64,000 bases of DNA from assembly GCA_021286855.1 (NCBI GenBank), contig JAJTBO010000006.1, positions 102,860-166,859 of the forward strand, read 5' to 3'. Source of the DNA: Hyphomicrobiales bacterium (GTDB lineage: Bacteria > Pseudomonadota > Alphaproteobacteria > Rhizobiales > Ancalomicrobiaceae). Below are positions 19,698-28,582 of the stretch, in pieces; positions within the stretch are counted from its first letter, which is position 1, and every line of letters starts with the position of its first letter. Both the position numbers and the translations under genes were made by a program. Below the pieces are notes generated by a model, which was not told the DNA's origin, searched no databases, and worked only from the letters and a program-made list of their open reading frames with translations.

Positions 19698-21884
19698 TCA
19701 GGCGACGACCGGGTCGGCGCGAAGCTCGACCGAGATCGTCTTCAGGCCGGCGCGATCGGCGGAGAAGCCGACCGAGAGGTCGAAGCGGCCGGGCTCGCAG
19801 CAGGGCGCGAGATCCGGCCCGAGCAGTTCGAAATCGCCGGCCCCGAGCGCGAAGACGATCTCGCGCGTCTCGCCGGAGGCGAGTTCGAGCGTCTCGAAGC
19901 GCTTCAACTCGAGGAGCGGCCGCGAGGTCGAGGCGACGACGTCGCGCGCGAAGAGGTAGACCGTGGTCGATCCGGCGCGCTCGCCGGCGTTGCGGACGCG
20001 GGTCGACAGGCGCAGCCCTTCGGCCGCCCGGAAGGTCGCGGCCGAGACGATCGGCGGCTCGATCTCGAAAGTCGTGTAGGAGAGCCCGTGGCCGAAGGGG
20101 AAGAGCGGCGCATTGGGGATGTCGAGATACTGGGTGGTGAAGTGCTCGCCCGGAACGTAGGGCCGGCCGCTCGGCCGCTCGCCGAAGAAGACCGGGATCT
20201 GACCGATGGCGATCGGCCAGGAGACCGGCAGGCGGCCGGCCGGCGCACGTGATCCGGCGAGGACGTCGGCGATCGCATGGCCGCCCTCCGAGCCCGGATA
20301 CCAGGCGACGAGCGTGGCGTCGGCGCGTTCGAGGAGATCGGTCTCGATCAGTGGACGACCGCAGGTCATCAGGATCACGGTCGGGCGGCCGAGGGCGAGG
20401 ACGCGGTCGGCGAGCTCCGCCTGTCGGCCGGTGAGGGTCGGATCGGCGCGGCTCGCCGCCTCGCCGGAGAGCTCGGCCGGTTCGCCGAGGACGAGGACGA
20501 TCACCTCCGCCGTGGCGGCGAGGGCGACGGCCTCGGCGATCAGCGCCGTGTCCTTTTCCTCGTCGGCGTCGTCCTCGACATAATCGGGTGCGCAGCCGCG
20601 GGCGAAGACGAGTTCGCGCGTCGGGAAGGCCGCCGTCAGGCCCTGCCGGATCGTGACGATCTCGTCCTGATCGCCGAGGCCGCACCAGGGGCCGATCATC
20701 TGCGCCGTGTCCTCGGCGAAGGGGCCGATCACCGCGACCCGGCCGCCAGTCGAGGCGAGCGGCAGGAGGCCGTCGCGGTTCGACAGCAGGGTCAGGGAGG
20801 CGATCGCCGCCTCGCGCACGATCGCCCGACGGTCGAGCCGGGTCGAAGGCGCGGGTCGGTTCGGGTCGCCGCGGCCGAAGGGGGCGTCGAAGAGGCCGAG
20901 CCGTTCCTTGACGCAGAGCACGCGGGCGACGGTCGCATCGATCAGCTCGAGCGAGACGAGGCCGCGGTCGAGCGCCACCTTCAGGCCATCCGGGTAGGCG
21001 CGGCTCTCCATGTCGAGGTCCATGCCGGCCTTCAAGGCGAGAGCGGCGGCTTCGGCCATGTCGGCGGCGACGCCGTGGGCGACGAGTTCGCCGATCGCGT
21101 CGTAGTCGGAGACGTAGATCCCCTCGAAGCCCCAACGCTCGCGCACCAGCTCGGTGAGGAGGCGGCGATCGCCGGTGACGGGACGGCCGGCGATGTCCGA
21201 GAAGGCCGGCATGATGGCGAGGCAACCGGTCTTCACCGCCGCCTCGAAGGCCGGCAGATAGACTTCGTGCAGGGTGCGTTCGGAGATCTCGGCCGAGGCG
21301 TAGTCGCGCCCGGCGGTCGCCGCGCCATAGGCGGCGAAGTGTTTCGCGGTGGCGGCGAGCGACCAGGGGCTCGCCGGATCGTCGCCCTGGAAGCCGCGCA
21401 CCTTGGCGCGCGCGAAGGCGCGGCCGACGGTCGGGTCCTCGCCGGGGCCTTCGACGATGCGGCCCCAACGCGGGTCGCGGGCGCAGTCGAGCATCGGCGC
21501 GAAGGTCAGGTGAATGCCGTCGTCGCAAGCCTCTTCGGCGGCGAGACGGGCGGTCTTCTCCCAGAGGTCGGGGCGGAAGGCGGCGGTCTCGCCGAGTGGC
21601 GCGGGCGCGTTGGTGAAATAGCCGTGGACGACGTCGAGGCCGAACAGAAGCGGGATCTTCAGACGGCTCTCCTCGATCGCGACCTTCTGCAGGGCATGGA
21701 TGCGGTCGCGGCCGACGAGATTGAGAGCGGAGCCGACCCGCCCGGCGCGCACGTCGGCGACCGAGGGCTCCTGAGCGGCCTTGGGGCCGGTGACGATGGT
21801 CTCCGCGCCGAGCGAGACCATGACCAACTGGCCGATCTTCTCCTCGAGGGTCATGGCGGCGAGAAGTTCGGAAATTCGCGACAT
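19698..21884 (-). CDS. GH3 beta-glucosidase (BglX-like)
   Basis: 728-residue family 3 glycoside hydrolase: N-terminal TIM barrel, alpha/beta sandwich, fibronectin-III-like C-terminus. The nucleophile Asp is in YVSDYDAIGEL, the substrate-binding KHFAAYG is just before it, and LSYTTFEI begins the FnIII-like end. No signal peptide is visible, so it probably acts in the cytoplasm, unlike periplasmic BglX. Start chosen at the ATG before SRISELLAAMTLEEKIGQL, with GAAGG upstream; an ATG 42 bases earlier is possible. Confidence 0.9.
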   Translation of the reverse strand: MSRISELLAAMTLEEKIGQLVMVSLGAETIVTGPKAAQEPSVADVRAGRVGSALNLVGRDRIHALQKVAIEESRLKIPLLFGLDVVHGYFTNAPAPLGETAAFRPDLWEKTARLAAEEACDDGIHLTFAPMLDCARDPRWGRIVEGPGEDPTVGRAFARAKVRGFQGDDPASPWSLAATAKHFAAYGAATAGRDYASAEISERTLHEVYLPAFEAAVKTGCLAIMPAFSDIAGRPVTGDRRLLTELVRERWGFEGIYVSDYDAIGELVAHGVAADMAEAAALALKAGMDLDMESRAYPDGLKVALDRGLVSLELIDATVARVLCVKERLGLFDAPFGRGDPNRPAPSTRLDRRAIVREAAIASLTLLSNRDGLLPLASTGGRVAVIGPFAEDTAQMIGPWCGLGDQDEIVTIRQGLTAAFPTRELVFARGCAPDYVEDDADEEKDTALIAEAVALAATAEVIVLVLGEPAELSGEAASRADPTLTGRQAELADRVLALGRPTVILMTCGRPLIETDLLERADATLVAWYPGSEGGHAIADVLAGSRAPAGRLPVSWPIAIGQIPVFFGERPSGRPYVPGEHFTTQYLDIPNAPLFPFGHGLSYTTFEIEPPIVSAATFRAAEGLRLSTRVRNAGERAGSTTVYLFARDVVASTSRPLLELKRFETLELASGETREIVFALGAGDFELLGPDLAPCCEPGRFDLSVGFSADRAGLKTISVELRADPVVA

Positions 21885-21999
21885 CGTCTCATGCCTTCGT
21901 CTAGCGGGGGCCTCTCGATGAGCCACCGCAACGTCATCTCAACAGGTGGACGTGTAGGATCCGCTAAAAGAAGAGACGAAACGTCGCAAAGAGACCGCC

Positions 22000-23784
22000 A
22001 TGTCCGACCCATCGGGTCCCAACTCGACCAATGCAGGCCCGCCGCCGACGCTGGAACCGCACGGCGGGACCTTCGCGCAGGCGTGTCAGGTGGTGGCGCG
22101 GATGCGGGGCGCGCCGGAGCGCCGGGCGCTCGCCTGGCTGGTGCTCGGACTGGTCGCGACGATCTTCTCCAACAACATGGCGCAGATCTGGCTCAACGAC
22201 TGGCAGGGCCTGTTCTACGACGCGCTGGAACGGCGCGACTGGCCGAGTTTCGTCTCCGAGGCGCTGCATTTTCTCCGGATCGCCGGCACGCTCCTGGTGC
22301 TGGTGGTGCTTCAGACCTGGGGCACCGAGATGATCAAGGTGCAGCTGCGCTCCTGGCTGACGCGGCATCTGCTCGACGGTTGGCTCGTCGCCAAGCATTC
22401 CTATCTCCTCACTTTCGCCGGCGAGGTGGGCGAGAACCCGGACCAACGCATCCACGAGGACACGCGCCATCTCGCCGAACTCACCGCCGATCTCGGGGCC
22501 AGCCTGATCCAGGCGACGCTGCTGCTGATCTCCTTCATCGGCGTGTTGTGGGTGCTGTCGGAACAGGTGAAGTTCGAGATCGACGGCAAGCTCGTCGGCA
22601 TTCCCGGCTACATGGTGTGGTGCGCGCTGGCCTTCTCGCTCGCCGGCTCGGTGCTGACCTGGTGGGTCGGCCGTCCGATGGTCGACGACAACGCGGCGCG
22701 CTACGCCCGCGAGGCCGACATGCGCTTCGCCCTGGTCCGGATCGGCGAATCGGCCGAGGGCATCACCCTCTACGGCGGCGAGGCCGACGAACGGCGCTCG
22801 ATCGACGTCCTGTTCGGCCGGGTTCTGGCGGCGATGAAGCGGCTGGTCGACGATCTGGCGCGGCTGACCTGGGTCACCTCCGGCTACGGCTGGCTGGCGC
22901 TGGTGGTGCCGGTGATCGTCGCCTCGCCCGGCTATTTCTCCGGCGCGATGTCGCTCGGCGGCCTGATGATGGTGGTCAACTCCTTCAGCCAGGTGCAGGC
23001 CTCGCTGAGGTGGTTCGTCGACAACTATTCCCGCATCGCCGACTGGCGGGCGACGCTGAGGCGCGTCGAGACCCTGCACGAAGCGCTCGCCGCGCTCGAT
23101 CGGCCGCTCGGCGCGGAGGGGCATTTCGACTGCATCGAAGACGCCACCGACGGCATCCGCTTCGAGGGCTTCGAGTTGAAGCTGCCGGCCGGACGAGCCG
23201 GGTTCGTCACGCCGGACATGGCGATCGAACGGGGCGAGCGCGTGCAGATCGTCGGCGAGACGGCGGCCGGCAAGAGCACGCTCTTCCTGGCGATGGCCGG
23301 GCTGTGGTCGCGCGGGCGCGGCGTCATTCGTCATCCGCCGCGCGAACGGATGATCTTCCTACCCGAACGCCCGTATTTCCCGATCGGTCCGCTCGCCGCG
23401 GCGCTCGCCTATCCGGACCGGCCGGAGGACCATCCGCCGGCGTCGATGACGGCGGCGCTCGACGCGGTCGGCCTGCACCGTCTCACCGCCTGCCTCGACG
23501 AGACGATGCGCTGGGATCGCGACATCGCCTTCGACGAACAACAATTGCTCGCCTTCGCCCGGGTGTGGCTGCACCGGCCCGACTGGGTGGTGATGGACGA
23601 CGCGATGAGCGCCCTGAGCCCGGCGGCGCGGACGCGCGTCTTCACCCTGCTCGGCGACCTCGAGGGCCTGTCGGCGATCGCGCTCAACAAGGCGGAGGAG
23701 AGCGAGCCCTACTTCACCCGCGCGATCAAACTGGTGCGCCGCAACGGCGGCAAGCGCCGGCCGGGACCCGGACACTTGCGCTGA
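22000..23784 (+). CDS. YddA/BacA-like ABC exporter with degenerate ATPase motifs
   Basis: 594-residue fused transporter of the SbmA/BacA-related YddA family. The N-terminal membrane domain (about residues 40-330; NDWQGLFYDALERRDW is the family signature) is followed by a nucleotide-binding domain. Walker A GETAAGKST (419-427) is intact. The signature loop reads IAFDEQQL (509-516) instead of LSxGEQQ; Walker B ends D533-D534 so the catalytic Glu is Asp; and the switch His is replaced by N563 (AIALNKA). No frameshift is seen. ATP hydrolysis may be weak or lost. It is divergent from the GH3 gene. The cargo could be a peptide or vitamin-like compound. Confidence 0.85.
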   Translation: MSDPSGPNSTNAGPPPTLEPHGGTFAQACQVVARMRGAPERRALAWLVLGLVATIFSNNMAQIWLNDWQGLFYDALERRDWPSFVSEALHFLRIAGTLLVLVVLQTWGTEMIKVQLRSWLTRHLLDGWLVAKHSYLLTFAGEVGENPDQRIHEDTRHLAELTADLGASLIQATLLLISFIGVLWVLSEQVKFEIDGKLVGIPGYMVWCALAFSLAGSVLTWWVGRPMVDDNAARYAREADMRFALVRIGESAEGITLYGGEADERRSIDVLFGRVLAAMKRLVDDLARLTWVTSGYGWLALVVPVIVASPGYFSGAMSLGGLMMVVNSFSQVQASLRWFVDNYSRIADWRATLRRVETLHEALAALDRPLGAEGHFDCIEDATDGIRFEGFELKLPAGRAGFVTPDMAIERGERVQIVGETAAGKSTLFLAMAGLWSRGRGVIRHPPRERMIFLPERPYFPIGPLAAALAYPDRPEDHPPASMTAALDAVGLHRLTACLDETMRWDRDIAFDEQQLLAFARVWLHRPDWVVMDDAMSALSPAARTRVFTLLGDLEGLSAIALNKAEESEPYFTRAIKLVRRNGGKRRPGPGHLR

Positions 23785-23789
23785 GCCGT

Positions 23790-24035
23790 TCAGCCGGCCT
23801 TGCGGTCGTGCGGACGATCGGGACCGGGGCGGGGCGAACGGGCGCGCTCGCGGGCGCGCGTGGCGCGCTCGCCCTGTCGACGCAGGGCTCGTTCCGCGGT
23901 CCAGGGATCGGGGAAGCGCGCGCCCTCGAAGGCGCGGAAGCGTTGGGCGACGGCGTGAAAGGCGTAGCTCTCGCCGTCGCGGATCAGAAGACCGGCTTCG
24001 ACGTCGTCGATCTCGATCACGTAACTGTCGAACAT
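23790..24035 (-). CDS. small conserved hypothetical protein
   Basis: 81 residues beginning MFDSYVIEIDDVEAGLLIRD; the first 50 form a compact alpha/beta-like stretch (GESYAFHAVAQRFRAFEG) and the remainder is a basic Arg/Pro-rich tail. I recall similar short proteins in other Hyphomicrobiales but can assign no function. Start chosen at the ATG where the non-arginine-rich sequence begins. Its end is 5 bases from the convergent ABC gene stop. Confidence 0.6.
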   Translation of the reverse strand: MFDSYVIEIDDVEAGLLIRDGESYAFHAVAQRFRAFEGARFPDPWTAERALRRQGERATRARERARSPRPGPDRPHDRKAG

Positions 24036-24201
24036 GGGGCGGCGTCTCCGGCCGAACTTCGGGCGACTGGCGTTTCGCCCGCGTCCTTTTGCGCTCGATC
24101 GACGAGATCCGTATGACGGTTCTTCGACGCCGACGCCGTTTTCCCCATCGCGCCGACCGCCGCGGCATGCTGCTACCGAAAGCAATGGCCGATGCGCCGG
24201 A

Positions 24202-25809
24202 TCAACCGGTCATCGCGTCGGCGAGGATCATCTCGGCGCCCTTGTCGGCGATCATGATCGTCGGCGAATTGGTGTTGCCGGAGACGATGGTCGGCATCAC
24301 CGAGGCGTCGACGACGCGCAGGCCGGAGACGCCGCGCACCCGCAGCCGAGCGTCGACGACGGCGAGCGGATCGGCGTCGGTTCCCATCTTCGCGGTGCCG
24401 ACCGGATGGAAGATGGTGGTGCCGATGTCGCCGGCGGCCTTCTCCAGTTCCGCGTCGGTTTCGAGCCGCGCGTCGGGGAGATGCGCCTCGGGCCGGAAGC
24501 GGGCGAGCGCCGGAGCTTCGACGATGCGGCGGGCGAGGCGGATCGACTGGACGGCGACGCGGCGGTCCTCGTCGGTCGAGAGATAGTTCGGGCGGATCGC
24601 CGGCGCGTCGGCCGGGTCCTTGGAGCGGGCGTGGATCGAGCCGCGCGAGGTCGGCCTGAGATTGCAGACCGAGACGGTGAAGGCGGCGAAGGGGTGCATC
24701 GGCTCGCCGAAGCGATCGAGCGACAGCGGCTGGATGTGGAATTCGACGTTGGGCGTCTCGAACTCCGGCGCGGAGCGGGTGAAGACGCCGAACTGCGACG
24801 GCGCCATGGCGAGGGGCCCGCGCCGGAACAGCGCGTATTCGAGGCCCATCCAGGCGCGTTTCAGGAGGTTCGGATAGTCGGTGTTGAGGGTCCGAGCTCC
24901 CTCGACGCGGAAGATCGTCCGCAGTTGCAGATGGTCCTGCAGGTTCTCGTCGACGCCGGGGAGGTTCGCGATCGGGGTCACGCCGATTTCGGCGAGGCGG
25001 GCGGGATCGCCGACGCCGGACCGCTCCAGGATCGCCGGCGAGGCGACCGCGCCGGCGGAAAGAACCACCTCGCGCCGCGCGCCGATCCGTTCCTCGCGGC
25101 CGTCCCTGCGATAGGCGACGCCGACGGCGCGGGTTCCCTCGAAGAGAACGCGGTCGGCGAGCGCGCCGGTGATCACGGTGAGATTGGGCCGGTCGAGCGC
25201 CGGCTTCAGGAAGCCGCGCGCCGAGGACCAGCGCCGGCCGTTCTTCTGGTTGACCTGGAAATAGGCCGAGCCCTCGTTGTCGCCGCCGTTGAAGTCGGCG
25301 ACCTTGGGGATGCCGCACTCCTCCGCCGCATCGGCGAAGGCGTCGAGGATCTCCCAACGCATCCGCGGCGCATCGACCCGCCATTCGCCGCCGGCGCCAT
25401 GGGTCGGGCTCTTGCCCCGGAAGTGATCCTCGTGGCGCTTGAAGACGGGGAAGACGTCGTCCCAGCCCCAACCGTCGAGGCCCATCCGCCGCCAGCCGTC
25501 GTAGTCTTGGCGCTGGCCACGCAGATAGAGCATGGCGTTGATGGCGGAGGAGCCGCCGAGGACCTTGCCGCGCGGATATTTCAGCGTGCGGCCGTTGAGG
25601 CCGGGATCGGGCTCGGTCTGGAAGCACCAGTCGGCGCGCGGATTGCCGATGGCGAAGAGATAGCCGACGGGGATGTGGAACCAGATCCAATCGTCCTTGC
25701 CGCCGGCCTCGAGCAGAGCGACCCGGACGGACGGGTCGGCGGAGAGGCGGTTGGCGAGGACGCAGCCGGCGGAGCCGCCGCCGACGACGACGTAGTCGTA
25801 GGTGTCCAT
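24202..25809 (-). CDS. GMC-family FAD oxidoreductase (choline/alcohol dehydrogenase-like)
   Basis: 535-residue flavoprotein oxidising a primary alcohol. It has the ADP-binding fold DYVVVGGGSAGCVLANRL, GMC signature 1 (PRGKVLGGSSAINAMLYLRG), signature 2 around GAVASPAILERSGVG, the catalytic His in IFHPVGTAKMG and Asn in GNTNSPTIMIA. BetA-like in sequence, but no betaine genes adjoin it, so a general alcohol or glycol dehydrogenase is equally possible. It lies downstream of mmsA on the same strand, separated by a long palindromic repeat. Confidence 0.88.
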   Translation of the reverse strand: MDTYDYVVVGGGSAGCVLANRLSADPSVRVALLEAGGKDDWIWFHIPVGYLFAIGNPRADWCFQTEPDPGLNGRTLKYPRGKVLGGSSAINAMLYLRGQRQDYDGWRRMGLDGWGWDDVFPVFKRHEDHFRGKSPTHGAGGEWRVDAPRMRWEILDAFADAAEECGIPKVADFNGGDNEGSAYFQVNQKNGRRWSSARGFLKPALDRPNLTVITGALADRVLFEGTRAVGVAYRRDGREERIGARREVVLSAGAVASPAILERSGVGDPARLAEIGVTPIANLPGVDENLQDHLQLRTIFRVEGARTLNTDYPNLLKRAWMGLEYALFRRGPLAMAPSQFGVFTRSAPEFETPNVEFHIQPLSLDRFGEPMHPFAAFTVSVCNLRPTSRGSIHARSKDPADAPAIRPNYLSTDEDRRVAVQSIRLARRIVEAPALARFRPEAHLPDARLETDAELEKAAGDIGTTIFHPVGTAKMGTDADPLAVVDARLRVRGVSGLRVVDASVMPTIVSGNTNSPTIMIADKGAEMILADAMTG

Positions 25810-25872
25810 GGGGTCCTCCCTCTGGCGCCCGTTCCGGGTCTCTCGGTTCTCGCGCGGATGCGCGGCCGCGTC

Positions 25873-26024
25873 CTTCCCCCCTTGCGGGAGAAGGTGGCCC
25901 GCAGGGCCGGATGAGGGGTCCTGCGAAGCGGCTCGTCATCGAAGGTCGCGCACGTCTGTGCTCGCGGAGACGCGTGACCCCTCATCCGCCTCTTCGGGGG
26001 CACCTTCTCCCACAAGGGGAGAAG
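25873..26024. repeat. long interrupted palindrome (second repeat family)
   Basis: Three pairs of arms in mirror order: 25873-25884 with 26013-26024 (one mismatch), 25886-25896 with 26001-26011 (GGGAGAAGGTG, perfect) and 25908-25920 with 25976-25988 (CGGATGAGGGGTC, perfect). Located between the mmsA stop and the GMC start. This pattern also recurs widely in Hyphomicrobiales as I recall; only one copy is present here. Confidence 0.8.
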
Positions 26025-26034
26025 GGAAGCGCGC

Positions 26035-27531
26035 TCACTTCATCGTCGGGATGACGAAATCCGCGCCGGCGCGGATGCCGGAGGGCCAGCGCGAGGTCAC
26101 CGTCTTGGTCTTGGTCCAGAAGCGGAAACCGTCCATGCCGTGCTGGTTGAGGTCGCCGAAGGAGGAGCGCTTCCAGCCGCCGAAGGTGAAGTAGGAGAGC
26201 GGCACCGGGATCGGCACGTTGACGCCGACCATGCCGACCTCGACGCGGGCGGCGAAGTCGCGGGCGGCGTCGCCGTCCTGGGTGAAGATGGCGGTGCCGT
26301 TGCCGTATTCGTGGGCGTTGATCATGCCGAGCGCGGTCTCGTAGTCGTGCGCGCGGACGATCGACAGGACCGGGCCGAAGATCTCCTCCTTGTAGATCTT
26401 CATGTCGGTCGTGACGTGGTCGAACAGGCAGCCGCCCATGTACCAGCCGCCCTCATAGCCCTGGAGCGTGAAGTCGCGGCCGTCGACCAGGAGCTTCGCG
26501 CCTTCCGCGACGCCGCTGTCGACATAGCCCTTGATCTTGGCGAGATGGGCGGCGGTGACGACCGGGCCGAAGTCGGCGGTCGGGTCGGTCGAGGGGCCGA
26601 CGCGCAGGCTCTCGACGCGCGGAACCAGCTTGTCGAGCAAGCGCTCGGCGGTCCCCTCGCCGACCGGCACCGCGACCGAGATCGCCATGCAGCGCTCGCC
26701 GGCCGAGCCGTAGCCGGCGCCGATCAGAGCGTCGACGGTCTTGTCCATGTCGGCGTCGGGCATCACCACCATGTGGTTCTTGGCGCCGCCGAAGCACTGG
26801 GCGCGCTTGCCGGAGGCGGTGGCGCGCGAATAGACGTATTGGGCGATCGGGGTCGAGCCGACGAAGGAGACGGCCTTGATGTCCGCGTCGTCGAGGACGG
26901 CGTCGACCGCCTCCTTGTCGCCGTTGACGACGTTGAAGACGCCAGCGGGCAGGCCGGCCTCCATCCAGATCTCGGCGAACATCAAGGGCACGCCGGGGTC
27001 GCGCTCGGACGGCTTCATGACGAAGGCGTTGCCGGCGGCGATGGCGGGGCCGCACATCCACAAGGGGATCATCGCCGGGAAGTTGAACGGCGAGATGCCG
27101 GCGCAGACGCCGAGCGGCTGACGCATCGAATAGAGATCGATGCCGGGGCCGGCGTCGGTGGTGTACTCGCCCTTCAGCATGTGCGGCGCGCCGATCGCCA
27201 CCTCGATCACCTCGAGGCCGCGCTGCAGGTCGCCGCGGGCGTCGGGCAGGGTCTTGCCGTGCTCGCGGGCGAGACGATCGGCGATCTCGTCGGCGCGGGC
27301 GTTGCAGATGTCGAGGAACTTCATCAACACGCGGACGCGGCGCTGCGGATTGACCGCCGCCCATTCGGGCTGCGCCGCCTTGGCGACTTCCACGGCGGCG
27401 CGAACTTCGGCGGCGGTGGCCAGAGCCACCGTCGCCGTCTGCTCGCCGGTCATCGGCTGAAACACCGGGGCGGTGCGCCCCGAGGTTCCCGCGACCGGAC
27501 GTCCACCGATGAAATGTCCATAGGCGTGCAT
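26035..27531 (-). CDS. mmsA: CoA-acylating methylmalonate-semialdehyde dehydrogenase
   Basis: 498-residue aldehyde dehydrogenase converting methylmalonate semialdehyde to propionyl-CoA (valine and inositol catabolism). GGRPVAGTSGRTAPVFQP at the start, SPFNFPAMIPLWM with the oxyanion Asn, CFGGAKNHMVVMPDAD, the catalytic Cys in GSAGERCMAIS, and the C-terminal YFTFGGWKRSSFGDLNQHG are all characteristic of MmsA rather than other ALDHs. Divergent from a LysR gene that probably controls it; a dyad lies between them. mmsB is not nearby. Confidence 0.94.
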   Translation of the reverse strand: MHAYGHFIGGRPVAGTSGRTAPVFQPMTGEQTATVALATAAEVRAAVEVAKAAQPEWAAVNPQRRVRVLMKFLDICNARADEIADRLAREHGKTLPDARGDLQRGLEVIEVAIGAPHMLKGEYTTDAGPGIDLYSMRQPLGVCAGISPFNFPAMIPLWMCGPAIAAGNAFVMKPSERDPGVPLMFAEIWMEAGLPAGVFNVVNGDKEAVDAVLDDADIKAVSFVGSTPIAQYVYSRATASGKRAQCFGGAKNHMVVMPDADMDKTVDALIGAGYGSAGERCMAISVAVPVGEGTAERLLDKLVPRVESLRVGPSTDPTADFGPVVTAAHLAKIKGYVDSGVAEGAKLLVDGRDFTLQGYEGGWYMGGCLFDHVTTDMKIYKEEIFGPVLSIVRAHDYETALGMINAHEYGNGTAIFTQDGDAARDFAARVEVGMVGVNVPIPVPLSYFTFGGWKRSSFGDLNQHGMDGFRFWTKTKTVTSRWPSGIRAGADFVIPTMK

Positions 27532-27605
27532 GATCGTTTCCTCCCTATTTCGTTTTCGGCGCGAACTCTAGGATGGACAAAACGCCACATCCAGGGATCA
27601 TCTCG

Positions 27606-27634
27606 CGCATGGCCCGTGTCAAAATGCCCATGCG
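27606..27634. promoter_or_regulatory. dyad in the mmsA-LysR divergent promoter region
   Basis: CGCATGG (27606-27612) and CCATGCG (27628-27634) flank 15 bases and contain a T-N11-A spacing. The site lies 75 bases from the mmsA start and 34 from the LysR start, where a LysR protein would bind to control both genes. Confidence 0.45.
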
Positions 27635-27667
27635 GGCCGGCGAGGTCGAGAGGAGCGTCGACCCATC

Positions 27668-28576
27668 ATGCGTCGCGGGTTCGATTGGAACGATCTGCGC
27701 TTCTTCCTGGCGGTCGCCCAGGTCGGCACGCTGACCGGCGCGGCGCGGCGGCTCGGCACCGACCACGCCACCGTGTCGCGCCGCATCACGGCGCTGGAGA
27801 GCGCGATCGGGGCGAAGTTGTTCGAACGGACGCCGCAGGGCTATCTCGCCACGCTGTCGGGCGAACGGCTCGTCGCCCACGCCGAGGCGATGGAGGCGGA
27901 GGCGATCGCGGCGACGGAGGGGCTCGGACGCCCCGAGGCGGGGATCACCGGCACGCTCCGGATCAACACGCTGGAGGGTTTCGGCACCTTCTTCCTGGCG
28001 CCGCGGATCGGGCGCTTCGCCGAGCGCCATCCGCGCCTGAAGATCGAACTGGTGATGATCCAGCAGATCGTCGCGCTGTCACGCCGCGAAGGCGACGTGG
28101 CGATCGCGCTGGCGCCACCCAAGGAGAGCCGATTCGTCACGACGCGCCTGACCGACTATCGGCTCGGGCTCTATGGCGCGCCCGGCTATCTCGCCGCGCG
28201 TCCACCGATCCGCAGGCGCGGCGATCTCGAGGCGCACGCCTTCGTCGGTTACGTCGACGATCTCGTCTTCACGCGCGGGCTCGATTATCTCGACGAGGTC
28301 GCGCCGGGCCTGAAGGCGCGCATCCAGAGCTCGTCGCTGGTCACCCAACGGGCGATCACCGAGGACGGCCAGGGGCTCTGCGTTCTCCCGCACTTCATGG
28401 CGCGCGGGCGGCCGGGGCTCGTCGCGGTGTTGCCGGCGGAGGTCGACCTCGTGCGCAGCTATTGGTTGGTCACCCACCGCGACATCGCCGAAAGCGCGCG
28501 GGTGCGAGCCGTGGCGCGATTCGTCGAGGAGGAGACCACCGCCGCGCAGGACTGGTTCGCCGAAGGCGGGGGATGA
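27668..28576 (+). CDS. LysR-family regulator, probably of mmsA
   Basis: 302-residue LysR-type regulator. N-terminal helix-turn-helix FDWNDLRFFLAVAQVGTLTGAARRLG...TVSRRI, then an effector domain from about residue 92 (GTLRINTLEGFGTFFLAPRI). The DWNDLRFFLAV start is common in LysR proteins divergent from mmsA-type genes in alpha- and gammaproteobacteria. The first ATG is close behind a GGAG site. The inducer is unknown. Confidence 0.88.
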   Translation: MRRGFDWNDLRFFLAVAQVGTLTGAARRLGTDHATVSRRITALESAIGAKLFERTPQGYLATLSGERLVAHAEAMEAEAIAATEGLGRPEAGITGTLRINTLEGFGTFFLAPRIGRFAERHPRLKIELVMIQQIVALSRREGDVAIALAPPKESRFVTTRLTDYRLGLYGAPGYLAARPPIRRRGDLEAHAFVGYVDDLVFTRGLDYLDEVAPGLKARIQSSSLVTQRAITEDGQGLCVLPHFMARGRPGLVAVLPAEVDLVRSYWLVTHRDIAESARVRAVARFVEEETTAAQDWFAEGGG

Positions 28577-28582
28577 GCCCGA

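Noticed and set aside
22000..23784. ABC gene as a pseudogene
   Set aside because: The frame is uninterrupted over the normal length and codon use matches its neighbours; only specific catalytic positions differ.
20277..24116. A 1279-codon frame spanning the GH3 gene and the ABC gene
   Set aside because: It runs antisense to one real gene and out of frame with another, with arginine-rich composition.
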